The notes under the pieces: model-generated
What the model saw: only the letters and a program-made list of their open reading frames with translations
What the model was told of the DNA's origin: nothing
The model's database searches: none
Origin: a virus
Virus record (IMG/VR): IMGVR_UViG_3300022744_000006
Span: 1 to 63,552 of that record
DNA length: 63,552 nucleotides
Direction: 5' to 3' (one strand)
Shown here: positions 15,119-23,402 of the stretch, in pieces
Layout: each line of letters starts with the position of its first letter
How positions within the stretch are numbered: the stretch's first letter is position 1
Made by a program: the position numbers and the translations under genes

Positions 15119-15985
15119 ATGAATGCCGATGAGGAGAAGGCCGCTCTCATCGGTGCGCTAAACGCTGACTTTCACAGGATGTCTCGCGTCGGATCGGACG
15201 TAGAGCTGTCCACGGGAGATGTGATCACAACGGTCGAAGAGTCTAGCCTTGGCGTCCGCAGATGGAACATGCACGTTGCTTACGTAGGACGATCCACCTC
15301 GGGAAGGTTCTGGATGTGGTCTTACGACAGGGGATTGACGGAGAATCAGGAGGACAGTTTCGACTCCGATCACAACGTCAAGGAGGTGTGGCCGAAGAAG
15401 GTCGTCCGAGAATCCACGGAGTGGCACAGCCAGCCGACGGTGGAGAAGCCATCTCTCGCGTCTATTGTCGCGAGGTTCCTAGATGCAATGGAGGAGAGCG
15501 GAGGTGAGACGGTTGACGCGGTGGAAGAGGCCGCGGCGCTGTACGCTGACAAGATCGAAGCGTACCGATCCATCGTCCCGGTGATAGAAGCACAGGCAAA
15601 GAGTCTCAAAGACCAGGCAGCGCTGCTCAGGGAGAGATCAGATCGTTTGTACAGCAAGATCGACTCGCTAAGGGAGCGTGTTGTCGACAGCATGTACGCC
15701 GTTGGCACGCGAAAGGTCAGCACGAGCTTCGGGAACGTGACGCTCGTGCAATCGAAGTCAGTGCAGGTGGGTGACGCATGGGCGATCACCATGCATGATT
15801 CTCATCCAGAGTTTGTTCGCGTTTCATACGCTCCCGATAAGACGGCGCTGAAAGAGCGGTGGCTCGCCGAAACCAAGAGACTGGTCGAGTCCGGTCTTTC
15901 CAAAGCACAAGCGGAAGCGCATGCCATCACCGCGCTTCCGCCTGGGGTGGACATTGTCACCAAAGAATCAATCCGCGGGTTGTGA
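15119..15985 (+). CDS. Gp157-like recombination-associated protein with extra N-terminal domain, 288 aa
   Basis: Residues about 110-288 resemble the siphovirus Gp157 family: VEEAAALYADKIEAYRS, coiled-coil LRERSDRLYSKIDSLRERVVDSM, then GTRKVSTSFGNVTLVQSKSV and the C-terminal LPPGVDIVTKESIRGL. Such genes commonly sit with Erf/Sak and SSB. The first 105 residues form an additional acidic beta-like domain that I do not recognise. The SD is weak. Confidence 0.75.
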   Translation: MNADEEKAALIGALNADFHRMSRVGSDVELSTGDVITTVEESSLGVRRWNMHVAYVGRSTSGRFWMWSYDRGLTENQEDSFDSDHNVKEVWPKKVVRESTEWHSQPTVEKPSLASIVARFLDAMEESGGETVDAVEEAAALYADKIEAYRSIVPVIEAQAKSLKDQAALLRERSDRLYSKIDSLRERVVDSMYAVGTRKVSTSFGNVTLVQSKSVQVGDAWAITMHDSHPEFVRVSYAPDKTALKERWLAETKRLVESGLSKAQAEAHAITALPPGVDIVTKESIRGL

Positions 15986-16077
15986 TGGCGTAACGTGTAG
16001 CCGGTGCCACGATCTTGTCTGGAGGATGGATACGATCGTGGAAAAGCCTTGGTTGTGTTCGGAATGCAGGAGGATGC

Positions 16078-16263
16078 GTGCCAAAGAAAGAAACGAAGAA
16101 GGATCCGCCGGTGCTGGTGAGGCACCGGATTCGCTGGAAGGATCCTGACGCTCCAAGGGAGCTCAGGAAGTTTGGGGCGTGCGGAGAGTACTTCATCGCC
16201 GAGATCGAGATTGGGCCGAAGTCGGGGGTCGGAGTTATTCGGCTCAAGAAAGAGAGTATGTGA
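16078..16263 (+). CDS. Hypothetical basic protein, GTG start, 61 aa
   Basis: The GTG at 16078 has AGGAGG six bases upstream, which decides this start over the longer frame from 16015. It is a small basic protein (PKKETKKDPPVLVRHRIRW) ending in KKESM, whose stop overlaps the SSB ATG. It probably works with SSB or Erf. Function unknown. Confidence 0.65.
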   Translation: MPKKETKKDPPVLVRHRIRWKDPDAPRELRKFGACGEYFIAEIEIGPKSGVGVIRLKKESM

Positions 16264-16697
16264 TGGAAGGGATCAATGAGGCGTTGCTGGTCGGTAACCT
16301 TGGACAGGATCCAGAGCTTCGCGCCACAGGTTCTGGGACAAGCGTGCTCACCATTCGACTCGCGACAACCACGCGTTACCTGCAAGGTGACACGTGGAAG
16401 GACAGAACCGAATGGCATACGGTAGTCGTATGGGGAAAGCGCGCTGACGGCCTGGCGAAGGTGCTATCGAAGGGTTCGCGGGTTCTCGTCAAGGGAGAGA
16501 TCCAGACGCGAACGTGGGAGGACAAGGCCGGAGCAAAGCGCTACAGCACCGAGATCAATGCCAGATCTGTTCTGCTGATGGACAGCAAACCCGGATCTGG
16601 CGATCACAAGGAAGACTTGCACAAGAGCAAGCAGCCTGATTACGGTCCGGACCCAAACGGAACCGATTCGCTGAACGATGATGACATTCCGTTCTGA
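16263..16697 (+). CDS. ssb: Single-stranded DNA-binding protein, 144 aa
   Basis: A typical bacterial-type OB fold (MEGINEALLVGNLGQDPELR, then TEWHTVVVWGKRAD, then GSRVLVKGEIQTRTW), a disordered linker rich in Lys/Asp/Pro, and the acidic tip DDDIPF that recruits other replication proteins. Length is slightly short of E. coli SSB (178). It overlaps the preceding gene by one base. It protects ssDNA for the Erf recombinase and the DnaB replisome. Confidence 0.95.
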   Translation: MEGINEALLVGNLGQDPELRATGSGTSVLTIRLATTTRYLQGDTWKDRTEWHTVVVWGKRADGLAKVLSKGSRVLVKGEIQTRTWEDKAGAKRYSTEINARSVLLMDSKPGSGDHKEDLHKSKQPDYGPDPNGTDSLNDDDIPF

Positions 16698-16716
16698 GGC
16701 GTTAGTTTTGTCGCGA

Positions 16717-16745
16717 GCGTCCGGCGCCGACCAAGAGCCGGACGC
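16717..16745 (+). terminator. 9-bp hairpin after SSB, partial terminator
   Basis: GCGTCCGGC (16717..16725) pairs with GCCGGACGC (16737..16745) and is followed by TTCTTCG. The U tract is interrupted, so it probably attenuates transcription into the next small gene. Confidence 0.55.
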
Positions 16746-16773
16746 TTCTTCGTCCACGCGAGGAAATCACACA

Positions 16774-17016
16774 ATGGATCACTGCGATTGCATTCGAACG
16801 TACGCCGACGCGAACGAGCTCGCTTCTAGCCTCGACGCGAGCAGGACGATTACCGTGTGCTCGGCGGCCTACGCCGATTTGCTTTACGACGTGATTCCCA
16901 GGCTGCACTACTCAGCCGGCGCGGCCAGCGGAAAGCACTTGGTCTTCCGCGGCAGCCTGGTGGTTGTGCGCGACAACACGAAGCACGATAAACACCCAGA
17001 CTTCATGCTTCGCTGA
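16774..17016 (+). CDS. Hypothetical protein, 80 aa
   Basis: ATG 16774 with GAGG ten bases upstream, beyond the post-SSB hairpin. Its N-terminus contains Cys and His (MDHCDCIRTY) and it ends in a basic tail. The segment resembles a small alpha/beta domain (ITVCSAAYADLLYDVIPRL). Last gene of the rightward operon; no family recognised. Confidence 0.6.
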   Translation: MDHCDCIRTYADANELASSLDASRTITVCSAAYADLLYDVIPRLHYSAGAASGKHLVFRGSLVVVRDNTKHDKHPDFMLR

Positions 17017-17049
17017 CGGGTTGCGTCGCAAGCTTCCAGCACCAACGCG

Positions 17050-17289
17050 TCACCTTCTGATGGGGCGAAGTCTCCGGGTGGGTTTCTTGGAATGATCAGT
17101 CCCGCCCTCTCGTACGTCATGAGAAGGTGGCCGCAGTATTTTTACGGCGCCGTTGCCTTGGTGGCCTGCGCCGGGCTGCACACGGCGTGGATCGGTTCGT
17201 TCACTCGGGTCTGATCGCCGACGCGACGTGCGCCACATGAGGCGCGTGATCTCTTCCGGGTCGTCAAAGGTGTACTGCTGGGGGTCCAT
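17050..17289 (-). CDS. Doubtful small protein, 79 aa
   Basis: The first 25 residues look like a real protein (MDPQQYTFDDPEEITRLMW), but the remainder is Arg/Pro-rich and could be a shadow or an unconserved tail. GGGG lies five bases before the ATG. It would be the last gene of the leftward virion operon. A 40-codon rightward frame with a membrane-like segment (17092..17214) competes for the same DNA. Confidence 0.35.
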   Translation of the reverse strand: MDPQQYTFDDPEEITRLMWRTSRRRSDPSERTDPRRVQPGAGHQGNGAVKILRPPSHDVREGGTDHSKKPTRRLRPIRR

Positions 17290-17304
17290 GTGGGCCCCAT
17301 AGCA

Positions 17305-17595
17305 CTACTCCACAACTATCGCAGGCAGATTCAGCAGAGTGATCTGCTGGGTGACGCGAAGTCCGGAGTTGCTGCGCGCGGCGAGCTCGCCAGATACGAG
17401 CTCGGACGAGGTGTTCGGGGCAGCCCTCGCCCCTTCGAGCGCTGCGGCGCGCACGTAGAGCTCAAGCGCTTGCCGGAGAACGTCCATGTCTTCGGGCTTC
17501 AACCTGGACCCGGCGCACTGAGCGAGCATCGTCGAGACGCAGACGGTCATCGCGTCCACGATCCCAAGCAACCTCTCGCTCAGCGTCTCGTCCAT
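17305..17595 (-). CDS. Hypothetical helical protein, 96 aa
   Basis: Soluble helical protein (LSERLLGIVDAMTVCVSTMLAQ and MDVLRQALELYVRAAALEGA). Its ATG overlaps the stop of the holin candidate by one base, so the two are coupled. Possibly a lysis regulator or minor virion protein; no family recognised. Confidence 0.65.
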   Translation of the reverse strand: MDETLSERLLGIVDAMTVCVSTMLAQCAGSRLKPEDMDVLRQALELYVRAAALEGARAAPNTSSELVSGELAARSNSGLRVTQQITLLNLPAIVVE

Positions 17596-17879
17596 TACTT
17601 GGTGACCTTCTCAACCTCAACCGTCGCCGGCTTGGGCGGAGCAAGCGTGTCACGCAGAGCGTCGCTCACGTCCTGCAGTCGGAAATCTCCGAGCCGCTTG
17701 GCCGTTTTGGCGTACCCAACGATAGCAGCGCCAGCCACTGCCATCAGCTTCGCGATGGACGGAGACAGCAAGCCAAGAACGGGAAGGCCCGCGCTCTTGA
17801 GGATGTCGTCAAACCCACCGACGAAGATCAGAACCGAGCCAAGCGCGTAAAGACCCGTGCGCAAAACCTCGGGATTCAT
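17595..17879 (-). CDS. Candidate holin, two membrane segments, 94 aa
   Basis: Two hydrophobic segments, about residues 6-24 (LRTGLYALGSVLIFVGG) and 40-60 (SIAKLMAVAGAAIVGYAK), separated by a short polar turn, then a charged C-terminal tail: the size and topology of small class II holins. It lies at the end of the tail-fibre module, 8 kb from the endolysin, so the assignment rests on topology only. ATG 17879 has AGGTG six bases upstream. Confidence 0.5.
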   Translation of the reverse strand: MNPEVLRTGLYALGSVLIFVGGFDDILKSAGLPVLGLLSPSIAKLMAVAGAAIVGYAKTAKRLGDFRLQDVSDALRDTLAPPKPATVEVEKVTK

Positions 17880-17905
17880 ACTGCTCACCTACTACTTCTA
17901 AGTGC

Positions 17906-19885
17906 CTACTGCCGTATCCTGCGCCGGGTTGCACCCGCCGCGACTTCCACCCTACTCCGCGCCGATTCACCTCCGGTGAACCCGGAGCTTGGTGGTAGCA
18001 CTCCGAAGAATACAGCAGATCCGGTTGTTGTGCCGCTACCAGCTGCAGAAATCTGAGCCGCTGCAACCATGACAGAGTTGCCAGTGGTCTGACTGCTTGC
18101 AACGGCTGCTGTGGTCTGGAAGATGGATACAGATCCGGATGTAGTTCCAGATCCAGAAACCGGGGTGACCAGCGCGCGGGCAGGACCCGTTACCGTTCCT
18201 GACGTGCTCGACCCGCCGGTAGACGGGATCGGGGTGAACCCTGTCGGGTTTGCCGAACCGTTGGTGTTCGCGGCGCCGGCAGCGGCTATGTTGGTCGACC
18301 AGCCGACGGTCGCCGCGCCGGACGTGCTTGTTCCGCCGCCGGCCGACTCGGCCACTGAGACAGTGTTCTGTGCCGCGCCGCTCGTGCTCGTGCTTGCGAT
18401 GAGCACGAGTGTCCCGAGCATCTGGACGGTGCCGCCGGTCGAGGTTCCGCCGGCTGCGTTGACAGCCACCGCTGCCGAAACTGCCGCCGTGGAGCTCGTG
18501 CTTGCCCCGCCGGCCGCGCTTAGCGCTGCGGACGCGGACACGGCTGCAGAGCCGGACGTGGACGCGGAGCCTGCTCCCGGCTCCGTGACGACCACCTGCT
18601 GGGTCGCGGTGCCGGAGGTGGAGGACGACCCCGAGCTCGCCAGAGACGCCGTCGAGGACAGTGCAGCGCTCGCCGTCGTGCTGGTCTGACCGACTGATGC
18701 ACCGAGGGACGCCGATGCTGCCGCGTTCGCCGCGCCGGATGTGCTCGCGCCGCCGGCTGCGTTGCTTCCGACCACGACATTGGCCGCGCCTGCTGTCGAG
18801 GACGACGCTGTGCCGGCGATGCCAAACGCAAACGAGATGCCTACTGTCGCTGTACCGGATGTGCTGGCAGAGCCCGTGCCCTTGCTGCCGACGACAACGT
18901 TGGCAGTCGCCGATGTGGTGGCAGATCCGGAGCTGTTGGCAGAGAAGTTGAAGGTCGCCGCGATGGATGCCGCGCCGGACGTCGACGTGGATGCGGTGCC
19001 AACGATGGCAAGCGGGGCGACGCCAGAAACGGATGCGGTGCCAGCAGTTGATGCCGATCCGGTTGCCGTGATCGGGAGCGTCATCCCGAGCGTGGACGAC
19101 ACCCTCGTGATCGTTGCTGTGCTGGTAGCGGTGATCGCGCCGGCCGGCGATACGAGCCTGCGTACAATGCGGTGGTGCTTTGCGCGCGCTTGGACGATTT
19201 GGATCGGGAACCCAAACGTAACGTTGCTTAGAAGACTAACACCGTGCGCGTCGGCTCCGCCGGATTGAAGATCGGGATCCCAGTTCCTGCGCTGCGGAAA
19301 CGTTGAGAGCGTCCTGGCCTGCCGCGTGTCGGAGTCAGGGGCGGAGCGGAGCGTGTTGAGTGACTGTATGCTTAGGTTTGAGTCGAAGACGCTGTCCCAC
19401 TCAACCTCTACATCGAACCCTGACGTGTTCCACGTTTGGCTTGAAACGTAGTCAAGGTTTGCGGCTCTTGCCGATACATTTGAAAACGTGGTCGTGCCAG
19501 CCGAGACGACACGTTCGCCCGCGCCGTAAGATCCCCAATAGAGCGTGTATACGCCAGAACCGTCGCGAGAAAGCGCGGCAAAGTAAGACTTTCCGGTGCC
19601 CACTGTCAGCGTGGGGCCAATGATCGTCTGGGATGTTCCGCCGGCTGAGATGCGCGCTATCAGCCGGCCGGATGTGTCCAGCGATATGCTCTCGCCGTTT
19701 CCAGATCCGAGAACCGTGTCGAAGTTAAAGCAGAGGAGAGAGCAGAGCTCAACCTCACCAGTCGTTCCTACGGCCCAAACGCGAAACAGCGTACTGATCG
19801 TGTGCGGAGTGCCTCCCTTTCCGATGGATGTTCCAGCGGATGAAAGCCCCACCCAGTAGCTGCTTACGTCTAAACCGTAGGACAT
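17906..19885 (-). CDS. Tail-fibre-like protein with LamG-type head and long STSG repeat, 659 aa
   Basis: Residues 1-200 resemble a concanavalin/LamG-type beta sandwich (SLDTSGRLIARISAGG; SYFAALSRDGSGVYTLYWG). From about 255 to 640 the chain is almost only Ser, Thr, Ala, Gly and Val, in some 17 imperfect repeats of 20-26 residues around a core [GA][ST]STSGxA with short Val/Ala beta strands between. This suggests a beta-solenoid or extended fibre shaft. The last 20 residues are basic. A receptor-binding fibre or decoration shaft is likely by position between other tail genes. Confidence 0.7.
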   Translation of the reverse strand: MSYGLDVSSYWVGLSSAGTSIGKGGTPHTISTLFRVWAVGTTGEVELCSLLCFNFDTVLGSGNGESISLDTSGRLIARISAGGTSQTIIGPTLTVGTGKSYFAALSRDGSGVYTLYWGSYGAGERVVSAGTTTFSNVSARAANLDYVSSQTWNTSGFDVEVEWDSVFDSNLSIQSLNTLRSAPDSDTRQARTLSTFPQRRNWDPDLQSGGADAHGVSLLSNVTFGFPIQIVQARAKHHRIVRRLVSPAGAITATSTATITRVSSTLGMTLPITATGSASTAGTASVSGVAPLAIVGTASTSTSGAASIAATFNFSANSSGSATTSATANVVVGSKGTGSASTSGTATVGISFAFGIAGTASSSTAGAANVVVGSNAAGGASTSGAANAAASASLGASVGQTSTTASAALSSTASLASSGSSSTSGTATQQVVVTEPGAGSASTSGSAAVSASAALSAAGGASTSSTAAVSAAVAVNAAGGTSTGGTVQMLGTLVLIASTSTSGAAQNTVSVAESAGGGTSTSGAATVGWSTNIAAAGAANTNGSANPTGFTPIPSTGGSSTSGTVTGPARALVTPVSGSGTTSGSVSIFQTTAAVASSQTTGNSVMVAAAQISAAGSGTTTGSAVFFGVLPPSSGFTGGESARSRVEVAAGATRRRIRQ

Positions 19886-19893
19886 ATATCTAC

Positions 19894-20088
19894 CTACTCA
19901 GCAGGCAGCGTGCTCAGCAAGCCTTCGTACTGGACCATCGTGTTGTACGCCGCTGCGCGCTGGGTCAGGACGGTAAGATGAGCGTCCCACTCCATCGTGT
20001 CCACGCCATCCAGACGCGTGTTGTGATGGTCGATGATCGCTTGGAGAACCTCTTTGTACTTTGCTAGTGATGTTGCTGGCATTGCCAT
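19894..20088 (-). CDS. Hypothetical helical virion-module protein, 64 aa
   Basis: A short two-helix protein (SLAKYKEVLQAIIDHHNTRL, then WDAHLTVLTQRAAAYNTM). It lies between two tail-fibre genes with almost no gap. It could be a fibre chaperone, as such small proteins sometimes are, but this is inference from position. Confidence 0.6.
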   Translation of the reverse strand: MAMPATSLAKYKEVLQAIIDHHNTRLDGVDTMEWDAHLTVLTQRAAAYNTMVQYEGLLSTLPAE

Positions 20089-20089
20089 A

Positions 20090-21406
20090 TCAGACTTCGC
20101 TCACTTCCATGCTTGCACCAGCAAGCAATGTCGTGGTGCCGCTTGCCGTTGGCCGCAACATGCGGAACGAAAGCGTACCGGACGCTGTAGACACGATTAT
20201 TCCGCCGCCGAAGTTCATCATTTGCGTTGCGTTTGCTGCAGCTGTTCCCGCAGTGGTCGCACTCGCTACTGCATTGTTCGCGGTCTGAACAATCCAGGCG
20301 AAGTAGCCGCTCGCGGGAGTCGTCCAAACACCAGAAGCTCCAACGCCAGTGACGGTGCCAGTGTAGTTCACAGCAAACTGCAGCGCTTGCGCTGTTGTGA
20401 CTGTGGATATTGCGCCATTTACCACAAACCTGTAGCTGCCTGCGCGAGGCAGTGTGAACGTCATACCTGTTACGTCTGCTAGGGTTGTAGACGTGACAGT
20501 GAACGCGGAGATGACTACCGTCTTTTTGTATTTTGGAACCCATGACGAACCGTTCCACTGCGGAATATCGCCCGACAAAGGAGACGTTACGTTCACGACG
20601 GCTGTAGCGGCATATCCTGCGTCTCGTATGTCCAGTCCGCTGGTTCCGAAGAACTTGGTGACGTTACCATCTGTGACGGACGGGCCACTGTTACGAACCA
20701 CGCTGGCCAGCGTTGTGCCGCTGCCCACAACGTTTCTTCCGCCGGTGTCGGCGAACACGACAATCTCACCGTTGACGGATGAGCCAGGCGTTTCTGTGGA
20801 TATGGCAACTGCCGACGCGAGGATGCCGGAGTCGGATAACGCGCTTCCGGCAGTGCCAGACCACGTGGCAATGTTGCCGGTCACCGAGTTTACCGGGCCG
20901 TTGACGCTGTTCAACGAGTCCGAGTAGCTCACCGAGACTCGGTGGTTGATCGTTGCGTCCGCGGTAGCGTCGTTCCTGACGACTCGCAAATACGCGAGCC
21001 AATCTGCGGAAAGGCCGTCCGCCGATGCCTGCGGAATGGTGATCGTTGTGCGAACCGAAGCCTTGGCGGTGGATGAAATCGTCCCCGAGCCGCTGACCAC
21101 GGTGGCATTTGCGGGCGCCTCCGCACTCTCTGCCGATCCGGTTGGGTTCTGCGCTGACAGCGATACTTCCCACGTCACCGTGCCAGCAGTGAGCGTCTCG
21201 GCATACCAGTCGATGGCGACGGTGATGTTGCCGCTGACGTAGCCGACAGCACGAAACGGATAGGTGATAGCTCTGGTCGTGTCGCTGCCGAGGTAACGCC
21301 AACCAGTCGGGCCGTTCTGCCCAAGCGCAGGCGTGTAGAGCTCGTTGACGCCCGTCCCGGAGTTGTATCCAGCTGGCGCGTCGAAGTCGTGGACGATTGT
21401 TCCCAT
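20090..21406 (-). CDS. Tail fibre / receptor-binding-like protein, 438 aa
   Basis: All-beta, Ser/Thr/Gly-rich protein. Residues 1-180 form a jelly-roll-like domain (GYNSGTGVNELYTP, AVGYVSGNITVAIDWYAE). The middle has short parallel repeats (SVNGEIVVFADTGG, SVTDGNVTKFFGTSG, PLSGDIPQWNGSSW), typical of fibre shafts. The C-terminal 130 residues form a TNF/C1q-like tip (RAGSYRFVVNGAISTVTT). Tail-fibre assignment is from architecture and neighbours. Confidence 0.65.
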   Translation of the reverse strand: MGTIVHDFDAPAGYNSGTGVNELYTPALGQNGPTGWRYLGSDTTRAITYPFRAVGYVSGNITVAIDWYAETLTAGTVTWEVSLSAQNPTGSAESAEAPANATVVSGSGTISSTAKASVRTTITIPQASADGLSADWLAYLRVVRNDATADATINHRVSVSYSDSLNSVNGPVNSVTGNIATWSGTAGSALSDSGILASAVAISTETPGSSVNGEIVVFADTGGRNVVGSGTTLASVVRNSGPSVTDGNVTKFFGTSGLDIRDAGYAATAVVNVTSPLSGDIPQWNGSSWVPKYKKTVVISAFTVTSTTLADVTGMTFTLPRAGSYRFVVNGAISTVTTAQALQFAVNYTGTVTGVGASGVWTTPASGYFAWIVQTANNAVASATTAGTAAANATQMMNFGGGIIVSTASGTLSFRMLRPTASGTTTLLAGASMEVSEV

Positions 21407-21409
21407 GGA

Positions 21410-21853
21410 TCAGCTCGGTGCGAGTTGGAGCTGCAGCGCTCCAGGTTGTGCGGTGATCGAGATTCCAGCCGCAGACACCTGCGAAGGCAGGCTGATGGCT
21501 CCGTATGCCACTGACGTTGCCTCGGTGACTCCGGTGCTGGCGGTCCAGTAGACGATGTGGGTGAGTGGGGTTGCCCCGGTCGACCACGCCGCCGAGCTCG
21601 GGCCCCATGTCACTGTCGCGGAGTTTGCGACAAACGTGGTGGCGCCGGCTGCTGGCGCGGAGTAGGCAGAGAACGACATCAGCTGTCGCGCATAGCCTCC
21701 CGTTCCGATCGTTGGCTCCGCAATCGCGCTGACATCGTCACCGGGGTTCGCTGTCGAGAACCCGGCGTAGATGGTAGTTGGAGGCGAACCAGGAGTCTGA
21801 TTCGCCACGAACTTGATCAGCGTACCTCTAAACGATCGAGTGAACCCCGCCAT
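21410..21853 (-). CDS. Tail-associated protein with GGYARQ motif, paralogue A, 147 aa
   Basis: Beta-rich protein related to the product of 22112..22567: both have a Thr/Asn-rich 'STANPG' or 'DTNTS' start, GTGGYARQ / STGGYARQ, a TPASGA-type loop, SAAWSTG/SAAWSTA followed by THIVYW/LKVLTIW, and end with ISITAQPG or ITLTVAIS. This pattern is known in phage tail-fibre-type proteins. I start at ATG 21853 (MAGFTRSFRG) because the longer frame overlaps the gene upstream. Confidence 0.65.
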   Translation of the reverse strand: MAGFTRSFRGTLIKFVANQTPGSPPTTIYAGFSTANPGDDVSAIAEPTIGTGGYARQLMSFSAYSAPAAGATTFVANSATVTWGPSSAAWSTGATPLTHIVYWTASTGVTEATSVAYGAISLPSQVSAAGISITAQPGALQLQLAPS

Positions 21854-22115
21854 GCTGCTCGGCCTCTCGCTGCTTTGCCGTCGGCCTGTCTCCGTGGCCA
21901 AAGGCCATGAGAACTACCTCTTGCGGAGAAACGATTGTGAAGTGAAGGTTCAATACGGAATCGTCGACAAGGAACGCCCTGCCAGAGGCGTACCTCGCAA
22001 CGTGCATCCGCTTGTTCTCGTCTCCCCAAACGAAGATCGAGGTGACAGAAACGCGCTCGCCCGTCTCGTTCTCTGTAAAGAGGATGGGCGGTTGCTCTGG
22101 AGTAGCAGGATTCAT
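21828..22115 (-). CDS. Hypothetical virion-module protein, 95 aa
   Basis: Soluble beta-like protein (RVSVTSIFVWGDENKRMHVARYASGRAFLV) with a polar tail rich in His and Gln. It lies between the two GGYARQ paralogues, overlapping each by a few bases. No family recognised. Confidence 0.6.
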   Translation of the reverse strand: MNPATPEQPPILFTENETGERVSVTSIFVWGDENKRMHVARYASGRAFLVDDSVLNLHFTIVSPQEVVLMAFGHGDRPTAKQREAEQHGGVHSIV

Positions 22116-22567
22116 GCGGAGATGAATCCCATGGACAAGCCGCTGATGGCGACGGTCAACGTGATTCCGGAGGCGTTCACTGCCTGCGGAACGGCGATCG
22201 CCGCGCGCCCGACGAACGTTGCTTCAGTCGTCGGAGACAGCGTCGCTGTGTTCCAGATGGTCAGAACCTTCAGCGTGGTTGCCGCTGTCGACCATGCCGC
22301 CGAGGACGTCCAGCTGATGGCCACGCTGTTCAGCGCCGGAACGGTCGCGTCGAGCGCACCGCTCGCGGGCGTCGCCCAGCTGATTGCCTGGCGCGCGTAG
22401 CCGCCGGTGGAGCTTGGTTCTGTCGTGCCAGCTGTGACGTTTGAACCGTCGTCATTCACCGACGTGTTCGTGTCCAGCCCGGCGAACATTGACTCAAAGG
22501 TGCCGGTCCCGAGAACCGCCCACTGCTGCATCTTCTGCCGGTATCGCCGGCCCCAACCTGTTGCCAT
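22112..22567 (-). CDS. Tail-associated protein with GGYARQ motif, paralogue B, 151 aa
   Basis: See the paralogue at 21410..21853; identity is clearest at GGYARQ, SAAWSTA and the C-terminal beta strand. The N-terminus is basic (GWGRRYRQKMQQW). Its mRNA leader carries one of five copies of the conserved hairpin (22579..22598), eleven bases before the ATG, which links its expression to that of terminase, portal and scaffold. Confidence 0.65.
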   Translation of the reverse strand: MATGWGRRYRQKMQQWAVLGTGTFESMFAGLDTNTSVNDDGSNVTAGTTEPSSTGGYARQAISWATPASGALDATVPALNSVAISWTSSAAWSTAATTLKVLTIWNTATLSPTTEATFVGRAAIAVPQAVNASGITLTVAISGLSMGFISA

Positions 22568-22578
22568 TTCTCACGTCT

Positions 22579-22598
22579 ATTTCTCATCCCGGAGAAAT
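22579..22598 (-). promoter_or_regulatory. Start-site hairpin, copy 1 (TCTCCGGGATGAGA)
   Basis: On the minus strand ATTTCTC pairs with GAGAAAT around the loop CGGGAT. It ends 11 bases before the ATG at 22567. Confidence 0.8.
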
Positions 22599-22612
22599 AC
22601 ACACTAAGAGCC

Positions 22613-22981
22613 CTACAGATTTGTTCGTGCGCGGCGGAGTATCCCGTCGGCCGTCTTTCTGATCACTCTGAAATACTGGTCCTTTTCGTTGCACCAGTAG
22701 TCCTTTTCCACGCCAGCGGCCAAGGGCCACGACACGGTCGACGAAGCTGCGGGAAGAGACGAGCTCGGCCCAAAGTGGATGAAGCAATCGGTGTCGGCAA
22801 CAAACGTCACCCAGCACCCACCGATCGGGATTCCTCCCGACAAGACCAGTGCCGCGGCGGTGCTCACCGCTGTCACCGCAACGGTTGGCTCGATGGCAAT
22901 CGGATCTGCCGATCCATCAGTCTCTGTCGATCCCGACGCGTGCGGGGGTCGTTTCGCAATGGCTGCGCCTTGGCCAAGCAT
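22613..22981 (-). CDS. Hypothetical virion protein, 122 aa
   Basis: Beta-rich, with an acidic N-terminal segment and GGIPIGGCWVTFVADTDCFIHFGPSSS in the centre, resembling small capsid- or tail-decorating proteins. It lies within the tail module. No family recognised. Confidence 0.6.
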   Translation of the reverse strand: MLGQGAAIAKRPPHASGSTETDGSADPIAIEPTVAVTAVSTAAALVLSGGIPIGGCWVTFVADTDCFIHFGPSSSLPAASSTVSWPLAAGVEKDYWCNEKDQYFRVIRKTADGILRRARTNL

Positions 22982-22982
22982 A

Positions 22983-23402
22983 CTACACGCTCCATGCGCT
23001 CACTGTCGCGCTGACGGACACAGTCCCGCCGCCCGAAGTGAAGTCATACACCGGCCTGATCCACTTCGGAAAATCCGAGTAGGACAATATCACTTCGTAC
23101 GTCCCGATTGCCGGCGAAGAGACGGCGAGAAGGCCAGTGGTTGGAGTGAATGTGAACCCTGTCGGAAGAACCGACAGCTCTTTCCCTGTCGCCAAAGTCG
23201 GAAGCGACAAAGGCGTGATGTCGAGCGCTCTCGCGTCGTCGTTTGTTCCCGTGAGCGCCACGGTTCCGACGAGCGTAGCCGCCGTCACCGTCACGAACAC
23301 CGACATCGTTAGCTTGTTGCACTGAGAAACCTGCACGGTGTAACCGCTAGCGTCCGCGCTTCCTGCTCCAAGCAGTTGCTGATTTTTTACTATGTCTGCC
23401 AC
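22983..23402 (-). CDS. Hypothetical beta-rich virion protein, GTG start, 139 aa
   Basis: The GTG at 23402 is preceded by GGAGG with six-base spacing and overlaps the stop of the 979-aa gene by one base; the longer frame to 23531 lies inside that gene. Alternating Val/Thr strands (CNKLTMSVFVTVTAATLVGT, IGTYEVILSYSDFPKW) suggest an immunoglobulin-like fold, common in virion decoration proteins. Confidence 0.65.
   Translation of the reverse strand: MADIVKNQQLLGAGSADASGYTVQVSQCNKLTMSVFVTVTAATLVGTVALTGTNDDARALDITPLSLPTLATGKELSVLPTGFTFTPTTGLLAVSSPAIGTYEVILSYSDFPKWIRPVYDFTSGGGTVSVSATVSAWSV

Noticed and set aside
15984-16148. CSRC...CSEC zinc-ribbon frame after the Gp157-like gene
   Set aside because: The Cys pattern is attractive, but no start codon with a ribosome site lies before it and it overlaps the well-supported GTG gene at 16078.
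17092-17214. 40-codon rightward frame with a membrane-like segment
   Set aside because: No SD, no neighbours in that direction except after a hairpin, and it overlaps a leftward frame; possible but unsupported.
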